From Nostoc sp. RI_552 (lineage in GTDB: Bacteria > Cyanobacteriota > Cyanobacteriia > Cyanobacteriales > Nostocaceae), in the NCBI GenBank assembly GCA_016124525.1, contig WGNO01000055.1:16240-80239 (forward strand): 64,000 bases of DNA. Reading direction: 5' to 3'. The translations under genes were made by a program, and so were the position numbers. Position 1 is the first letter of the stretch. Every line of letters starts with the position of its first letter. The notes below the pieces were generated by a model. It was not told where the DNA came from. It did no database searches and saw only the letters and a program-made list of their open reading frames with translations. This document shows positions 52,283 through 61,846 of this stretch, piece after piece.

Positions 52283-53863
52283 TTATAGAGTGACGGTGTA
52301 TGCGTCCCTAATTCCGGGTACTTTAACAATTTCTGTTAAGATACCATCTGGTAAGGGATCATCGATACTGAGAGCCATCACAGCGTCACCACGGACAATC
52401 TTACGCCCTACCTGCATACTAGCAATATTGACATTAAAGCTGCCCAGTAGCGAACCGAGTTTGCCAATAATTCCTGGCATATCACGGTGTAAGGTAAACA
52501 GCATATACTTACTGGGAGGTACATTGATGGGGAAACCATCAACATCAGTTAAGTGAATTTCTTTGTCACCTAACAAAGCTCCTGTCACAGAATGAGTACC
52601 TAGAGTACCGGTAGCTTCCAAATGTAACGAGCCGGCATAGTCGCGAGCCGAAGCATCCCGAGTTTCAATCACCCGAATCCCCCGTTCTTTAGCTTCTATT
52701 GTGGCATTCACATAATTCACCCGTTCCCGTAGGGCTTGGTAAAGTAGTCCTTTTAACGAGGCTACAACCAAGGGCTGACTTTTGTTGGTTGCTAGTTCCC
52801 CTTGTAGTCGCACATTAAGTGATTCTACCCGTCCACCAGCGAGTTGTCCCACCAAGTTACCAAGGGTTTCCGCTAGCTGCATGTAAGGCTTGAGTGTTTC
52901 CAGTACATCCGGGCCTAATCCAGGTATATTCACTGCTGAACGTGCTGGTAGTCCTAACAGAACATCACGAATTTGTTCAGCAACATCAATTGCTACATTC
53001 ACTTGTGCTTCTGTTGTGGAAGCGCCCAAATGGGGCGTAAGGATGATTTCTTTACCGAGCGATCGCAAGTCAGATTCACCTAGTGGTTCTGACTCGAACA
53101 CATCCAAGGCTGCACCTTGGATTCGACCTTCTTTAATGGCTACTGCCAAAGCAGCCTCATCAATAATTCCACCACGGGCGCAGTTGATAATTCTGGCTGT
53201 GGGCTTCATTTTTGCCAGAGTTTTGGCATTAATTAAGTGGGTTGTTTCTGGTGTTTTCGGGATGTGCAGCGTAATATAGTCTGCTTGCTGCATCAGCAAA
53301 TCCAGATCCACCAACTGACAGCCAATTTGTTCTGCTCGTTCTGTCGAGATAAAAGGGTCGTAAGCCAGGAGCTTCATTCCCATGGCCCTGGCCACGGTCG
53401 CCACATGGGAACCGATTTTACCCAAGCCAACAACACCGAGAGTTTTTTTATAAACTTCTGCCCCAACAAAGGTTTTGCGATCCCACTCACCCCGTTTCAC
53501 TGAAGCATTAGCATCAGGGATATGACGAGATAACGATAACATCATCGCCAAGGCATGTTCTGCTGCAGCGATGGTGTTACCTTCTGGGGAATTGACAACA
53601 ACGATTCCTCGGCGAGTAGCTGCGGGCACATCGACATTATCAACGCCAACACCAGCACGACCAATGATTTTTAACTGAGTGCCAGCTTCAATAATTTCTT
53701 GTGTAACCCGCGTACCAGAGCGAATCATCAGCGCGTCATATTCACCAATAATTTCGATGAGATCTGCCGGTTTTAGACCTGTTTTGACATCTACACTTGC
53801 AACTTGGGTAAGAATGTCAATTCCAGCTTGGTCGATAGGATCGGAGACGAGAACCTTGGACAT
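52283..53863 (-). CDS. serA: D-3-phosphoglycerate dehydrogenase
   Basis: The protein has 526 residues from MSKVLVSDP at 53863; a 14-codon extension upstream is unlikely. It catalyses the first step of serine synthesis. It has the dinucleotide motif GVVGLGKIGSHVATVARAMG, the 2-hydroxyacid dehydrogenase pattern LHIPKTPETTHLINA, His in ILTPHLGAST, an allosteric-substrate-binding domain, and a C-terminal ACT domain (HRDMPGIIGKLGSLLGS, VNIASMQVGR). This is the long, type-1 form with ACT feedback by serine. Confidence 0.96.
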   Translation of the reverse strand: MSKVLVSDPIDQAGIDILTQVASVDVKTGLKPADLIEIIGEYDALMIRSGTRVTQEIIEAGTQLKIIGRAGVGVDNVDVPAATRRGIVVVNSPEGNTIAAAEHALAMMLSLSRHIPDANASVKRGEWDRKTFVGAEVYKKTLGVVGLGKIGSHVATVARAMGMKLLAYDPFISTERAEQIGCQLVDLDLLMQQADYITLHIPKTPETTHLINAKTLAKMKPTARIINCARGGIIDEAALAVAIKEGRIQGAALDVFESEPLGESDLRSLGKEIILTPHLGASTTEAQVNVAIDVAEQIRDVLLGLPARSAVNIPGLGPDVLETLKPYMQLAETLGNLVGQLAGGRVESLNVRLQGELATNKSQPLVVASLKGLLYQALRERVNYVNATIEAKERGIRVIETRDASARDYAGSLHLEATGTLGTHSVTGALLGDKEIHLTDVDGFPINVPPSKYMLFTLHRDMPGIIGKLGSLLGSFNVNIASMQVGRKIVRGDAVMALSIDDPLPDGILTEIVKVPGIRDAYTVTL

Positions 53864-54143
53864 AATTACTTGATTTGTTTTAAATTTACAGGTTTTGCTG
53901 CACAAGACTTTTTAGTTTAGTCTTTATCTGTGGCAATTGAGCAAAAATTACGTATTTTAGTATCAACCTCGTCCTCACTCACCTGTTAGGTTATAAGTAT
54001 CAAATTATCAATTGCAGAGATAGTCTGGCATTGCCTCCTGGTATTGTAAGACGAGTGGTTATTTGTGCCACCCTTCGGTAATATAAACCATGACTAGGGC
54101 TAAAAACCTAATATTTTTCTAAAAAAAGTACAACCTCGCTTTA

Positions 54144-54261
54144 GAGGTTGTTTTATAACTTTTCAACAGGTAACTTTTATCTTAGGGAACAGGGAACAGG
54201 AAACGGGGAAGGCGGGTAAAACAATATTTGATACATTAACCATAACTCTTAAAACATCCTC
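54144..54261. mobile_element. MITE, copy 3 (118 bp), on panE stop codon
   Basis: The left end is GAGGTTGTTTTATAACTTTT and the right end reverse-complements to GAGGATGTTTTAAGAGTTAT. TTA flanks both sides (54141-54143 and 54262-54264). The right flank is the TAA stop of panE read on the minus strand. The interior has GGGAACAGGGAACAGG repeats. Confidence 0.85.
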
Positions 54262-55257
54262 TTAGGTGTTTTCAGGACTAGAGATGAGAATTCTTTCTAG
54301 TAGTTTGACACTAGCATAGACCGTATCCATGTAGGGTGTGGGGGTGTAGGTTAGTTTGCCGAGTTCAATTACTGCTCCTAAGATTGCCTCCACCTCTGTG
54401 GGACGACCCGCTTCGATATCTTGAAGCATAGAAGTCTTGTGAGCACCGACTTTTTCAGCCCCATTAATGCGCTGTTCTAAACTGATACTGAACTCAATAC
54501 CCAATTTTTCGGCAATGGTTTGGGCTTCAATAATCATCTGTCCTGCCAGTGCGCGAGTCAAGGGGTATTGAGAAATCTGTTCCAGAGTGGCACGAGTCAG
54601 GGCACTGATGGGATTAAAAGCCAAGTTTCCCCATAACTTAGTCCAGATTTCTGTGCGAATCTTAGAGCGCACAGGTGCTTTTAATCCTGCCCGTTTCAAG
54701 CACTCGGTTAGTTTTTGGATACGTTCGGTTTTCGAGTTGTCAATTTCTCCTAAGCTGAAGCGTTCGCCTTCAATATGACGAATTACTCCTGGTGACTCTA
54801 TTTTTACGGCAGGATAAATCACACAACCAATTACCCGATTTATATCAATGTGAGCCGCAATTATCCCCTTTGGATCAACAGCCTTAATTTGCTGCCCTTC
54901 ATATTCACCGCCATGCTTGTGAAAGTACCACCAAGGAATACCATTCTGGGCAGTAACTACTGTAGTATCAGAATGGTACATAGATGATAAATTAGGGGCG
55001 ATGGCAGGTAGACTCTGAGCTTTCACCGTCAATATCACCACATCTTGAGATCCTGTCTCATGAATATTATTAGTAGCTAAAGATGGATTCACTACATAAC
55101 TTGACTCATCCGCCATTATTAGCTCTAATCCCTTGTTTTGAATTGCTTCTAAATGCTGACCACGGGCAATTAAAGTAACATCTTCCCCTGCCAAAGCTAG
55201 TTTAGCTCCTAAATACCCGCCAATCGCACCTGCACCCACAATACAGATTTTCATCAT
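54262..55257 (-). CDS. panE: 2-dehydropantoate 2-reductase (ketopantoate reductase family)
   Basis: The 331-residue protein has an N-terminal NADPH motif IVGAGAIGGYLGAKLALAG, VILTVKAQSLPA with the catalytic-region Lys, TAQNGIPWWYF, and C-terminal IWTKLWGNLAFNPISALT with the conserved Lys/Asn. The family makes D-pantoate from ketopantoate for CoA synthesis; paralogues with other 2-oxo-acid substrates exist. It overlaps the upstream ligase gene by 4 bp, so the pair is translated together. panB lies 2 kb upstream. The stop is formed by a MITE target duplication. Confidence 0.88.
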   Translation of the reverse strand: MMKICIVGAGAIGGYLGAKLALAGEDVTLIARGQHLEAIQNKGLELIMADESSYVVNPSLATNNIHETGSQDVVILTVKAQSLPAIAPNLSSMYHSDTTVVTAQNGIPWWYFHKHGGEYEGQQIKAVDPKGIIAAHIDINRVIGCVIYPAVKIESPGVIRHIEGERFSLGEIDNSKTERIQKLTECLKRAGLKAPVRSKIRTEIWTKLWGNLAFNPISALTRATLEQISQYPLTRALAGQMIIEAQTIAEKLGIEFSISLEQRINGAEKVGAHKTSMLQDIEAGRPTEVEAILGAVIELGKLTYTPTPYMDTVYASVKLLERILISSPENT

Positions 55258-56765
55258 TCAATACCTAACTTTAGGAACTTAGCCATGTTCAACCGTTGTA
55301 GTTTCCCAGTTGCGCCACGGGGTAATGCTTCCAGAATGTGAATCTCCTTGGGCACTTTGAATGCTGCTAACACTTTCCCACAGTACAATTTTAGTTCCTG
55401 TTCACTGGTATTGCTCTTAAGGACAACGGCAGCATGAATTTCTTCCCCCAGGGTTTTGTGAGGAACAGCAAAAGCCAAGGCTTCAGTTACAGCAGGATGA
55501 CGCAGCAACAAATCATCTATTTCTAAAGGCGAAATTTTTTCACCACCTCTGTTGATTAATTCTTTAATTCTGCCCGTCAGGTAAAGGTAACCATCTTCGT
55601 CCAATTTGCCTTGATCACCTGTACGGAACCAACCATGAACAAAGGCCGTGGCGTTAGCTTGGGGGTTATTTTCGTAGCCATCAATCACATTTGCTCCCTT
55701 TACCACTACTTCACCTAGGCTACCTTGGGGAAGCAAATTGCCATTTTCATCCATAATCCCTACTTCCACACCATGCGCCCCATAACCAACGCTCCCTGGT
55801 TTGCGGATTTTTGGCGGTAACTGGTTAGAAGTCATCATGTGTGCAGCTTCCGTCATGCTGTATGATTCCACCACTGGGGTATTGAGAGCTGCTTCCATTT
55901 GTTCAACAATTACCAGCGGTAGAGGTGCGCTGCTAGAACGAATAAAGCGCAAGCTATGGGATTTAACAATATCTTGGTTGCGACTAGCTCTCGCTAAAAT
56001 AGTTTGATGTATGGTAGGTGCAGCAGAATACCAAGTGGGTTTGTACTCATCCACCAACTGCCAAAATTCCAAGGCATTAAACCCAGGGGGACAGATAAAT
56101 GTCCCTCCCGATGCCAAAGTAGACAGCAAACACCCCACTAATCCGTGAATGTGAAATAGTGGCATCAGGCATAAATTTCTATCTTGAGCAGTGAGGTTGT
56201 AGACACTGATAATATTTCGGGCAGAGGCGATCAGATGACGATGGCGAATTGGTACCCGTTTAGGACGGCTAGTAGTTCCACTCGTGTGCAAGATAATCGC
56301 CACGTCATCATCTCCGGGAACCCCAGGCCAAGAAGATTCCCTTTGTGGGTGAGTCACTTCTGTGCTTAATGCCAAACTCAATTTACCATCAGTATCAGTT
56401 ATGGCATGGATGAGCAGCATGTTGGGATTAATGGCAGCAATAGCATCCTCTGGAGTCCTTGGAAAGGTAATTACTGCTTTAGCTTGCAGGTCTTCGTAGT
56501 AAAAAGCAAATTCTTCTTGTTTGTACTTAGGATTCAGGGGTGCGGCAGTTCCACACAGACTAGCAGCTAAAAAAATACACGCCATCGGCGAACCGTTAGG
56601 CATGACAATGGCAATGCGATCACCTAGACCTAAACCGAAACTGCGAAGTTCTGCCACTAAAGAAACTACATTTGATCGCAGTTGCCCATATGTCAAAGTC
56701 AGTTGGCGAGGTGTTAACAAAGCTGGATGCTCTTCTTTTCCCGTTATAACATCTATTATTTGCAT
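55254..56765 (-). CDS. AMP-dependent acyl-CoA synthetase, oxalyl-CoA-synthetase-like
   Basis: The protein has 503 residues from Met at 56765; a longer start at 56789 exists. ANL-superfamily motifs are ILHTSGTTSRPKRVP (A3), SYSMTEAAHMM (A5), WFRTGDQGKLDEDGYLYLTGR (A7-A8) and LPRGATGKLQR with the catalytic Lys (A10). The segments LFHIHGLVGCLLSTL, TWYSAAPTIHQTIL and RFIRSSSAPL are closest in my recollection to plant AAE3 and yeast Pcs60 oxalyl-CoA synthetases. The panE gene begins 4 bp before its stop. Confidence 0.85.
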   Translation of the reverse strand: MQIIDVITGKEEHPALLTPRQLTLTYGQLRSNVVSLVAELRSFGLGLGDRIAIVMPNGSPMACIFLAASLCGTAAPLNPKYKQEEFAFYYEDLQAKAVITFPRTPEDAIAAINPNMLLIHAITDTDGKLSLALSTEVTHPQRESSWPGVPGDDDVAIILHTSGTTSRPKRVPIRHRHLIASARNIISVYNLTAQDRNLCLMPLFHIHGLVGCLLSTLASGGTFICPPGFNALEFWQLVDEYKPTWYSAAPTIHQTILARASRNQDIVKSHSLRFIRSSSAPLPLVIVEQMEAALNTPVVESYSMTEAAHMMTSNQLPPKIRKPGSVGYGAHGVEVGIMDENGNLLPQGSLGEVVVKGANVIDGYENNPQANATAFVHGWFRTGDQGKLDEDGYLYLTGRIKELINRGGEKISPLEIDDLLLRHPAVTEALAFAVPHKTLGEEIHAAVVLKSNTSEQELKLYCGKVLAAFKVPKEIHILEALPRGATGKLQRLNMAKFLKLGIE

Positions 56766-57205
56766 TGCATATTTTTGTCCATAAGTCAAGTATTTATTAT
56801 TGTCATCAGTAGGCCTTTATGGCCTTTGAATTACGAATTAGTAATTCTTTTGGTAAGAATTCTAATCCGATTCAAAAAGGTTGACAAATGCGTTAGCATT
56901 TGTCAACCTGTTTTCCTGCTTCACTCCAGAAGTGTCGGCACTATGTAGTCCACGGGTTAACACGGTCAATCTGACCGCTTCTTATTTCAGGTTTATGGCA
57001 ACATTTAAGTCTCCGCCACAAAAAAGCTGCAGTGATCACATTTAAACACTCTTTGAGATAGTGACAGAGATGATTTTTTCACTTTGCAACTTGAGCAAGT
57101 CTTATTACCAGGATAAAATCTATCCACAATTACCAACTTACTTCCATGTTAAATATCTTTACTCAAATAGTCTCCTTTCCATTGGAAAGGAGGTCTTTAT
57201 TCTAT
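56766..57205. other. intergenic region between ligase and panB
   Basis: This 440-bp region has one outstanding structure, the 14-bp-arm palindrome at 56878-56909, and no convincing ORF. It also contains the duplicated GAATTAC/GTAATTC segment around 56829-56846. Confidence 0.5.
56878..56909. repeat. perfect palindrome with GTTA loop
   Basis: Fourteen-base arms AGGTTGACAAATGC and GCATTTGTCAACCT flank a GTTA loop, preceded by AAAA and followed by GTTTTC. A shorter relative with the same GC-GTTA-GC core is at 59147-59164. It may act as a bidirectional terminator. Confidence 0.7.
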
Positions 57206-57976
57206 TTAGGGAAACTGGCGATCGCGCACTTCTGATGCATAATCTTGTACAGCTTCACTAATTGTTTCTCGCAGATTTGTGTAAGCTTTGGCAAAGGGTG
57301 GGTGCTTCTCTGCTAGACCAAGCACATCTGAGGTAACTAACACCTGTCCATCACAATGAATACCCGCACCAATGCCAATGGTGGGAATAGTCAATTTTTG
57401 TGTAATCTGCATTGCCAAATCTGCGGGAATATGTTCTAGCACTATAGAGAATACACCTGCTTGTTCCAGAGCGATCGCTTCATTAAAAATTTTCTCTGCT
57501 GTTGCTTGAGTCTTTCCCTGTTGTCGCAGTCCCAGTTGATGTACTGATTGGGGTGTCAAACCCACATGACCCATGACCGGGATTCCTGCTTCTACCAACC
57601 GCCCAATAGTTTCCACCATTGCTGGATAACCACCTTCTAATTTCACCGCTTGAGCGCCTGTCTCCTTTAGCACTAATCCCGCTGATTGCATCGCTTGTGA
57701 GATGCTTTGTTGGTAAGTTAAAAACGGTAAATCAACTACAACTAAAGCCTGTTTTACACCACGACACACAGCTTTAGCATGATGCAGCATTTCCTCTAGG
57801 GTAATTGGTAGCGTTGTTTTATACCCTAAAACAACTGCCATCGAGTCCCCCACTAGGATTAAGTCTACCCCAGCCGCATCAATCAGTTGCGCGATTACAT
57901 AATCCCAGGCTGTTAACGCTACGATTGCTCGCCCTTGTTGTTTCCATTGAATTAATTGCTGAGTAGTAATTGCCAT
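57206..57976 (-). CDS. panB: 3-methyl-2-oxobutanoate hydroxymethyltransferase
   Basis: PanB makes ketopantoate from ketoisovalerate and methylene-tetrahydrofolate, the first pantothenate step. The 256-residue protein has [31 protein letters not shown] with metal-binding Asp, the VKLEGG segment with catalytic Lys/Glu, MGHVGLTPQ and [14 protein letters not shown]. The reductase of the next step, panE, is downstream at 54262-55257. Confidence 0.95.
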   Translation of the reverse strand: MAITTQQLIQWKQQGRAIVALTAWDYVIAQLIDAAGVDLILVGDSMAVVLGYKTTLPITLEEMLHHAKAVCRGVKQALVVVDLPFLTYQQSISQAMQSAGLVLKETGAQAVKLEGGYPAMVETIGRLVEAGIPVMGHVGLTPQSVHQLGLRQQGKTQATAEKIFNEAIALEQAGVFSIVLEHIPADLAMQITQKLTIPTIGIGAGIHCDGQVLVTSDVLGLAEKHPPFAKAYTNLRETISEAVQDYASEVRDRQFP

Positions 57977-58310
57977 CTTTAAAAGTGCATAGTAGGAATG
58001 AGTTGTTAGGGAGCGAGGAGAATGTCACGAACGGGTATTAAGGATGAGGATACTAATTTTTTCCCTGTCCCCACTCCCCGATTTTCATTCTTCACTTCAC
58101 CGCCCGACTAAAAGCGAGATGAGGTTTTGCACTGTCCATTTTAGGCATTAACTAAGCCAGACCTTCATGAGTGCTAATCCATAATTTATTACCGATGTCA
58201 GGCTCAAGAGGAAGAAGTCAACTAGAAGGTAGCCCCGTAACTTCGTCTGATACAGATCCTGTATTTGGATTCAATCTTTACCTCTCCCCTCGCCTAAAGG
58301 CGAGGGTATT
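57977..58310. other. intergenic region upstream of panB
   Basis: There is no ORF. The region contains low-complexity CCCTGTCCCCACTCCCC and, at its right end, a dispersed hairpin (58287-58306). The panB promoter should lie here. Confidence 0.45.
58287..58306. repeat. CCCTCGCC/GGCGAGGG hairpin within ISL3 remnant
   Basis: Eight-base arms flank a TAAA loop, preceded by ACCTCTC and followed by TATTCTAAA. The flanks match the hairpins at 1722 and 27056. It directly follows the point where the ISL3 fragment stops matching its family. Confidence 0.65.
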
Positions 58311-58666
58311 CTAAACTGTTGCTACGGGGAATAAATCATTTCTTTCGGCAACACTGCGTATGTTACTATTTAATACCTGTTGCACTATATCCATCGCTAA
58401 TCCTTTCGTATATCCTTTACTTTTATCTACAAAATCTAGGTTTTGACTAAAAACTTTTTTACACTTGTGACATTTAAATTGGCGACGATTTATTTTTAAT
58501 AGAACTGGTTTTTTACTCCAAGGTAAATCATGGATCATCCGCCAGTGGTTCTGATGTACACTATGAGTAATTTGTCCACAGGAGGCACAAGTCCAATGAC
58601 TCACCCCTTTTTCTAGTGTTATAATTACTTTCCCCCTTCAATTTCTTGAAAATCTAATACTTTCAT
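58311..58666 (-). pseudogene. ISL3-family transposase, N-terminal fragment
   Basis: A start at 58666 (MKVLDFQEIEGGK) is broken by a one-base deletion near 58631. The next frame continues VIITLEKGVSHWTCASCG, with two zinc-binding CxxC pairs (CASC, CHKC) and VFSQNLDFVDKSKGYT as in ISL3 transposases. The fragment ends after SVAERNDL at a dispersed hairpin, and the catalytic domain is missing. Confidence 0.85.
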
Positions 58667-58837
58667 ATAGGTAAGATTCAAGATTTTTCTACGGTAAACT
58701 TCATGGCGATCGCCTAAAAAATTAGGATATTTGTAATATATGATATGTGTAATAATTAAAGTATGTTAGATATTCCTTAAATACTTGCAGAGTATATATT
58801 ACAGACATTGACATCACTCAATTATAGTCATTAAAAG

Positions 58838-58993
58838 TTAATAAATTTCCCTAGTAACCATAAAAATACCGGAAGAACCATAATTCCTTACTTCTTTAAA
58901 TAGCTCTTTGTACTCTGCACGATATTTATCGACTGCAACTGTTGGGTGGATATCTCTTGCCAAATGTTTGAGGATTTGTAATTCTACATCCAT
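58838..58993 (-). CDS. small ORF, 51 residues, function unknown
   Basis: The frame starts at ATG 58993 and encodes MDVELQILKHLARDI followed by KYRAEYKELFKEVRNYG and a C-terminal GIFMVTREIY. Its composition is protein-like with charged helices, but I recognise no family. It may be a small gene or the tail of a larger lost one. Confidence 0.35.
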   Translation of the reverse strand: MDVELQILKHLARDIHPTVAVDKYRAEYKELFKEVRNYGSSGIFMVTREIY

Positions 58994-59356
58994 TGCGCTA
59001 CTTACTTTTCAGGGTTTTTTCTTTTAAATATTATATTCTTTATTCTCGAAAAGTGACAGAAGAGGGATATATCCTGCTGAAATAAATAAAACTATTACGG
59101 CGTTGATGGAAAACTGGTTTGATAGTTTGGTGGTTGACAAGGAAAAAGCAGGCGTTAGCCTGCTGTGTCGCGTTTCATCCTCTGTCTAAAGCACAAAGCG
59201 CGCAACTATGTTGCAGCTTTTCAGGGGCTTTCACGCTTCCGCTTGATTTCTTGTAAACCCAGCAGTAAATATTCTCAATCTAGAAAAAACAGTGGAGGGC
59301 ATCCCCGTTCGCGTAGGGTGCCGTCAGGTATATTAATGTTACAAGAGTTGAAGCCT
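58994..59356. other. intergenic relic DNA
   Basis: Short frames have no recognisable similarity. The region contains the palindrome at 59147-59164 and GCATCCCCGTTCGCGTAGGGTGCC-like repeat sequence near 59299. No gene is supported. Confidence 0.45.
59147..59164. repeat. AGCAGGC-GTTA-GCCTGCT palindrome
   Basis: Perfect seven-base arms with a GTTA loop, preceded by AAAA. It shares the GCGTTAGC core with 56878-56909. Confidence 0.65.
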
Positions 59357-59640
59357 CTACTTTCCTTGGGGCAAGCCTGGTTGAGCAAGTTTTGACGGTA
59401 CATGTAGAATCCCCTCTCCTTTAGGTAAGAGAGTGTCAACCATGGGAACCCACAAATAACCCGGTTTATCAACTAACAACGACAACACTCGCTTAGAAGG
59501 CAATAATAAATTCTGGGCTGTAATTGCACTGGTGTTCAGGTCTACTCGCTTTAGTCCCTCATAAGTCCCCACCCACAAACTACCCAGCTGATCTTGCGCC
59601 CCCAGTCAGGGTATTTTAAACTTCACTGACCAATTTTTTC
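59357..59640 (-). pseudogene. two-component-regulator propeller repeat fragment
   Basis: A short frame encodes SLWVGTYEGLKRVDLNTS and VLSLLVDKPGYLWVPM, which are blades of the regulator-propeller (Reg_prop) type. The expected next blade is absent. It is probably a leftover of a large sensor or PQQ-like propeller gene. Confidence 0.55.
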
Positions 59641-60313
59641 CAATTAGCCATCCTTCCCTAGTCCCCACTCCCCTACAGTCAGAGATAATTTTTGTAAATT
59701 AAACTTAATAAAATGTTTAAAACTTTATGTAATAACAAATTTAAATACATAAGTTAAAAACTTTCAAAGAATAACTTATTAAATTCTTGATATATTGTGA
59801 GACAAGCTACAAATTATGTACTGTGCAACTTCTTTTTCTTTCAACTACCACTCTAGTGGATTTCTGTCAAGTAAATTCTTCCTTGGTCTGTTTACCATCA
59901 TTAAGGTACAGATCAGGAATGTGGATAGGGGAATAGGTGTTAGCTAGCCCAAGCCCCTCATGTCCCCATGTGTAGGGAAATAACCTCATACATTCCCCCA
60001 ATTGCGGAGTTTTGGTTGGAAATCCAAAGATTTAGCGGGGCAAGAGAAAGAAATAAAAGAGAATTTTTATTCACAGGATGAGGAAAAGGCGGAAGTGTAA
60101 GTTCATGCACCCCATTTTGGGGAGAACATATGTTGCTAAATGTTAACAAATGTTCGTTGCTAAAAAAATCGACTCGCCAAGGCTAACCTCTAACAAAAAG
60201 TTTTTCCCAATTTTTCCCCCAATTTAGTCAGGGTAAAAAGGGAAAGTGAGAGAAAGTTGCACAGAACATGATTTGATTAAGTAATTAAAGAGTGACTTCT
60301 TGGAAGGGAATTT
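59641..60313. other. rbc operon upstream region and leader
   Basis: This 670-bp region has no ORF. It contains the NtcA/BifA-type site at 59796-59811 and, near rbcL, a GGAAGGGAA ribosome site. A long rbc leader is known in Anabaena, and this spacing would allow one. I cannot place the transcription start. Confidence 0.5.
59796..59811. promoter_or_regulatory. candidate NtcA/BifA site upstream of rbcL
   Basis: TGT-N10-ACA (with GTG-N8-TAC inside) lies about 500 bp before rbcL. NtcA/BifA binding of TGT-N9/10-ACA upstream of rbcL is described for Anabaena. The match to GTA-N8-TAC has one mismatch. Confidence 0.4.
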
Positions 60314-61744
60314 ATGTCTTACGCTCAAACGAAGACCCAGAGCAAATCAGGGTATCAAGCCGGGGTTAAAGATTACAGACTAACCTACTACACCCCAGAT
60401 TACACACCTAAAGATACAGACCTTCTCGCCGCCTTCCGGATGACTCCCCAACCTGGAGTTCCCCCAGAAGAAGCAGGTGCTGCTGTAGCTGCTGAGTCTT
60501 CCACTGGTACTTGGACAACTGTGTGGACAGACTTGCTCACAGACCTAGACCGCTACAAAGGTCGTTGCTATGAGATTGAACCGGTTCCTGGTGAAGACAA
60601 CCAGTACATCGCTTATGTTGCCTATCCTCTAGACTTGTTTGAGGAAGGATCTGTAACCAACATGTTTACCTCCATCGTGGGTAACGTATTTGGTTTTAAA
60701 GCCCTGCGTGCGCTACGTCTAGAAGATTTGCGGATTCCTGTAGCTTACCTGAAAACCTTCCAAGGACCTCCTCACGGTATCCAAGTAGAACGCGACAAAT
60801 TAAACAAATATGGTCGTCCATTGCTGGGTTGTACCATTAAACCCAAATTAGGTTTGTCTGCTAAAAATTATGGACGCGCTGTATACGAATGCTTGCGCGG
60901 TGGTCTGGACTTCACCAAAGACGACGAAAACATCAACTCCGCACCATTCCAAAGATGGCGCGATCGCTTCTTGTTTGTAGCAGAAGCTATCCACAAAGCA
61001 CAAGCAGAAACCGGTGAAATCAAAGGCCACTACCTCAACGTTACCGCCCCCACATGTGAAGAAATGCTGAAGCGGGCTGAGTTCGCCAAAGAACTCAAAA
61101 TGCCCATCATCATGCACGACTACCTCACAGCAGGTTTCACCGCTAACACCACTTTGGCTCGTTGGTGTCGTGATAACGGTTTGTTGCTGCACATTCACCG
61201 TGCCATGCACGCTGTAATCGACCGTCAAAGAAACCACGGTATTCACTTCCGTGTATTGGCTAAAGCTCTGCGTATGTCTGGTGGTGACCACATCCACACT
61301 GGTACAGTGGTTGGTAAATTAGAAGGTGAACGTGGCATTACTATGGGCTTCGTTGACCTGTTGCGCGAAAACTACGTTGAGCAAGACAAGTCTCGTGGTA
61401 TTTACTTCACCCAAGATTGGGCTTCTATGCCTGGTGTAATGGCAGTTGCTTCCGGTGGTATTCACGTATGGCACATGCCCGCACTAGTAGAAATCTTCGG
61501 TGATGACTCGGTACTACAATTTGGTGGTGGTACTCTTGGTCACCCATGGGGTAACGCACCTGGTGCAACCGCTAACCGTGTAGCTTTAGAAGCTTGTATC
61601 CAAGCTCGTAACGAAGGTCGTAACTTGGCTCGTGAAGGTAACGATGTTATCCGCGAAGCTGCTAAGTGGAGTCCTGAACTAGCTGTTGCTTGCGAACTGT
61701 GGAAAGAAATTAAATTCGAGTTCGAGGCAATGGATACTGTCTGA
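60314..61744 (+). CDS. rbcL: Rubisco large subunit, form IB
   Basis: The 476-residue enzyme fixes CO2 onto ribulose-1,5-bisphosphate. Active-site segments are [13 protein letters not shown] (carbamylated Lys and acidic metal ligands), [13 protein letters not shown], and [12 protein letters not shown] with the [10 protein letters not shown] loop. Length and sequence match form IB of cyanobacteria and plants. A GGAAGGGAA ribosome site precedes the ATG. It heads the rbcL-rbcX-rbcS operon. Confidence 0.98.
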   Translation: MSYAQTKTQSKSGYQAGVKDYRLTYYTPDYTPKDTDLLAAFRMTPQPGVPPEEAGAAVAAESSTGTWTTVWTDLLTDLDRYKGRCYEIEPVPGEDNQYIAYVAYPLDLFEEGSVTNMFTSIVGNVFGFKALRALRLEDLRIPVAYLKTFQGPPHGIQVERDKLNKYGRPLLGCTIKPKLGLSAKNYGRAVYECLRGGLDFTKDDENINSAPFQRWRDRFLFVAEAIHKAQAETGEIKGHYLNVTAPTCEEMLKRAEFAKELKMPIIMHDYLTAGFTANTTLARWCRDNGLLLHIHRAMHAVIDRQRNHGIHFRVLAKALRMSGGDHIHTGTVVGKLEGERGITMGFVDLLRENYVEQDKSRGIYFTQDWASMPGVMAVASGGIHVWHMPALVEIFGDDSVLQFGGGTLGHPWGNAPGATANRVALEACIQARNEGRNLAREGNDVIREAAKWSPELAVACELWKEIKFEFEAMDTV

Positions 61745-61846
61745 TCCTTAAGTAACCAGTAAAAAGTTAAAGAGTAAAAGAAAATATTCATTCTTTCTTT
61801 TGACTTTTTACTTTCGCTTTTTACTTTTTACGGGCTGGGGTCAAAC

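Noticed and set aside
60848..61297. 149-codon minus-strand ORF inside rbcL
   Set aside because: It is a shadow frame of a highly expressed gene with biased codons and has no start context.
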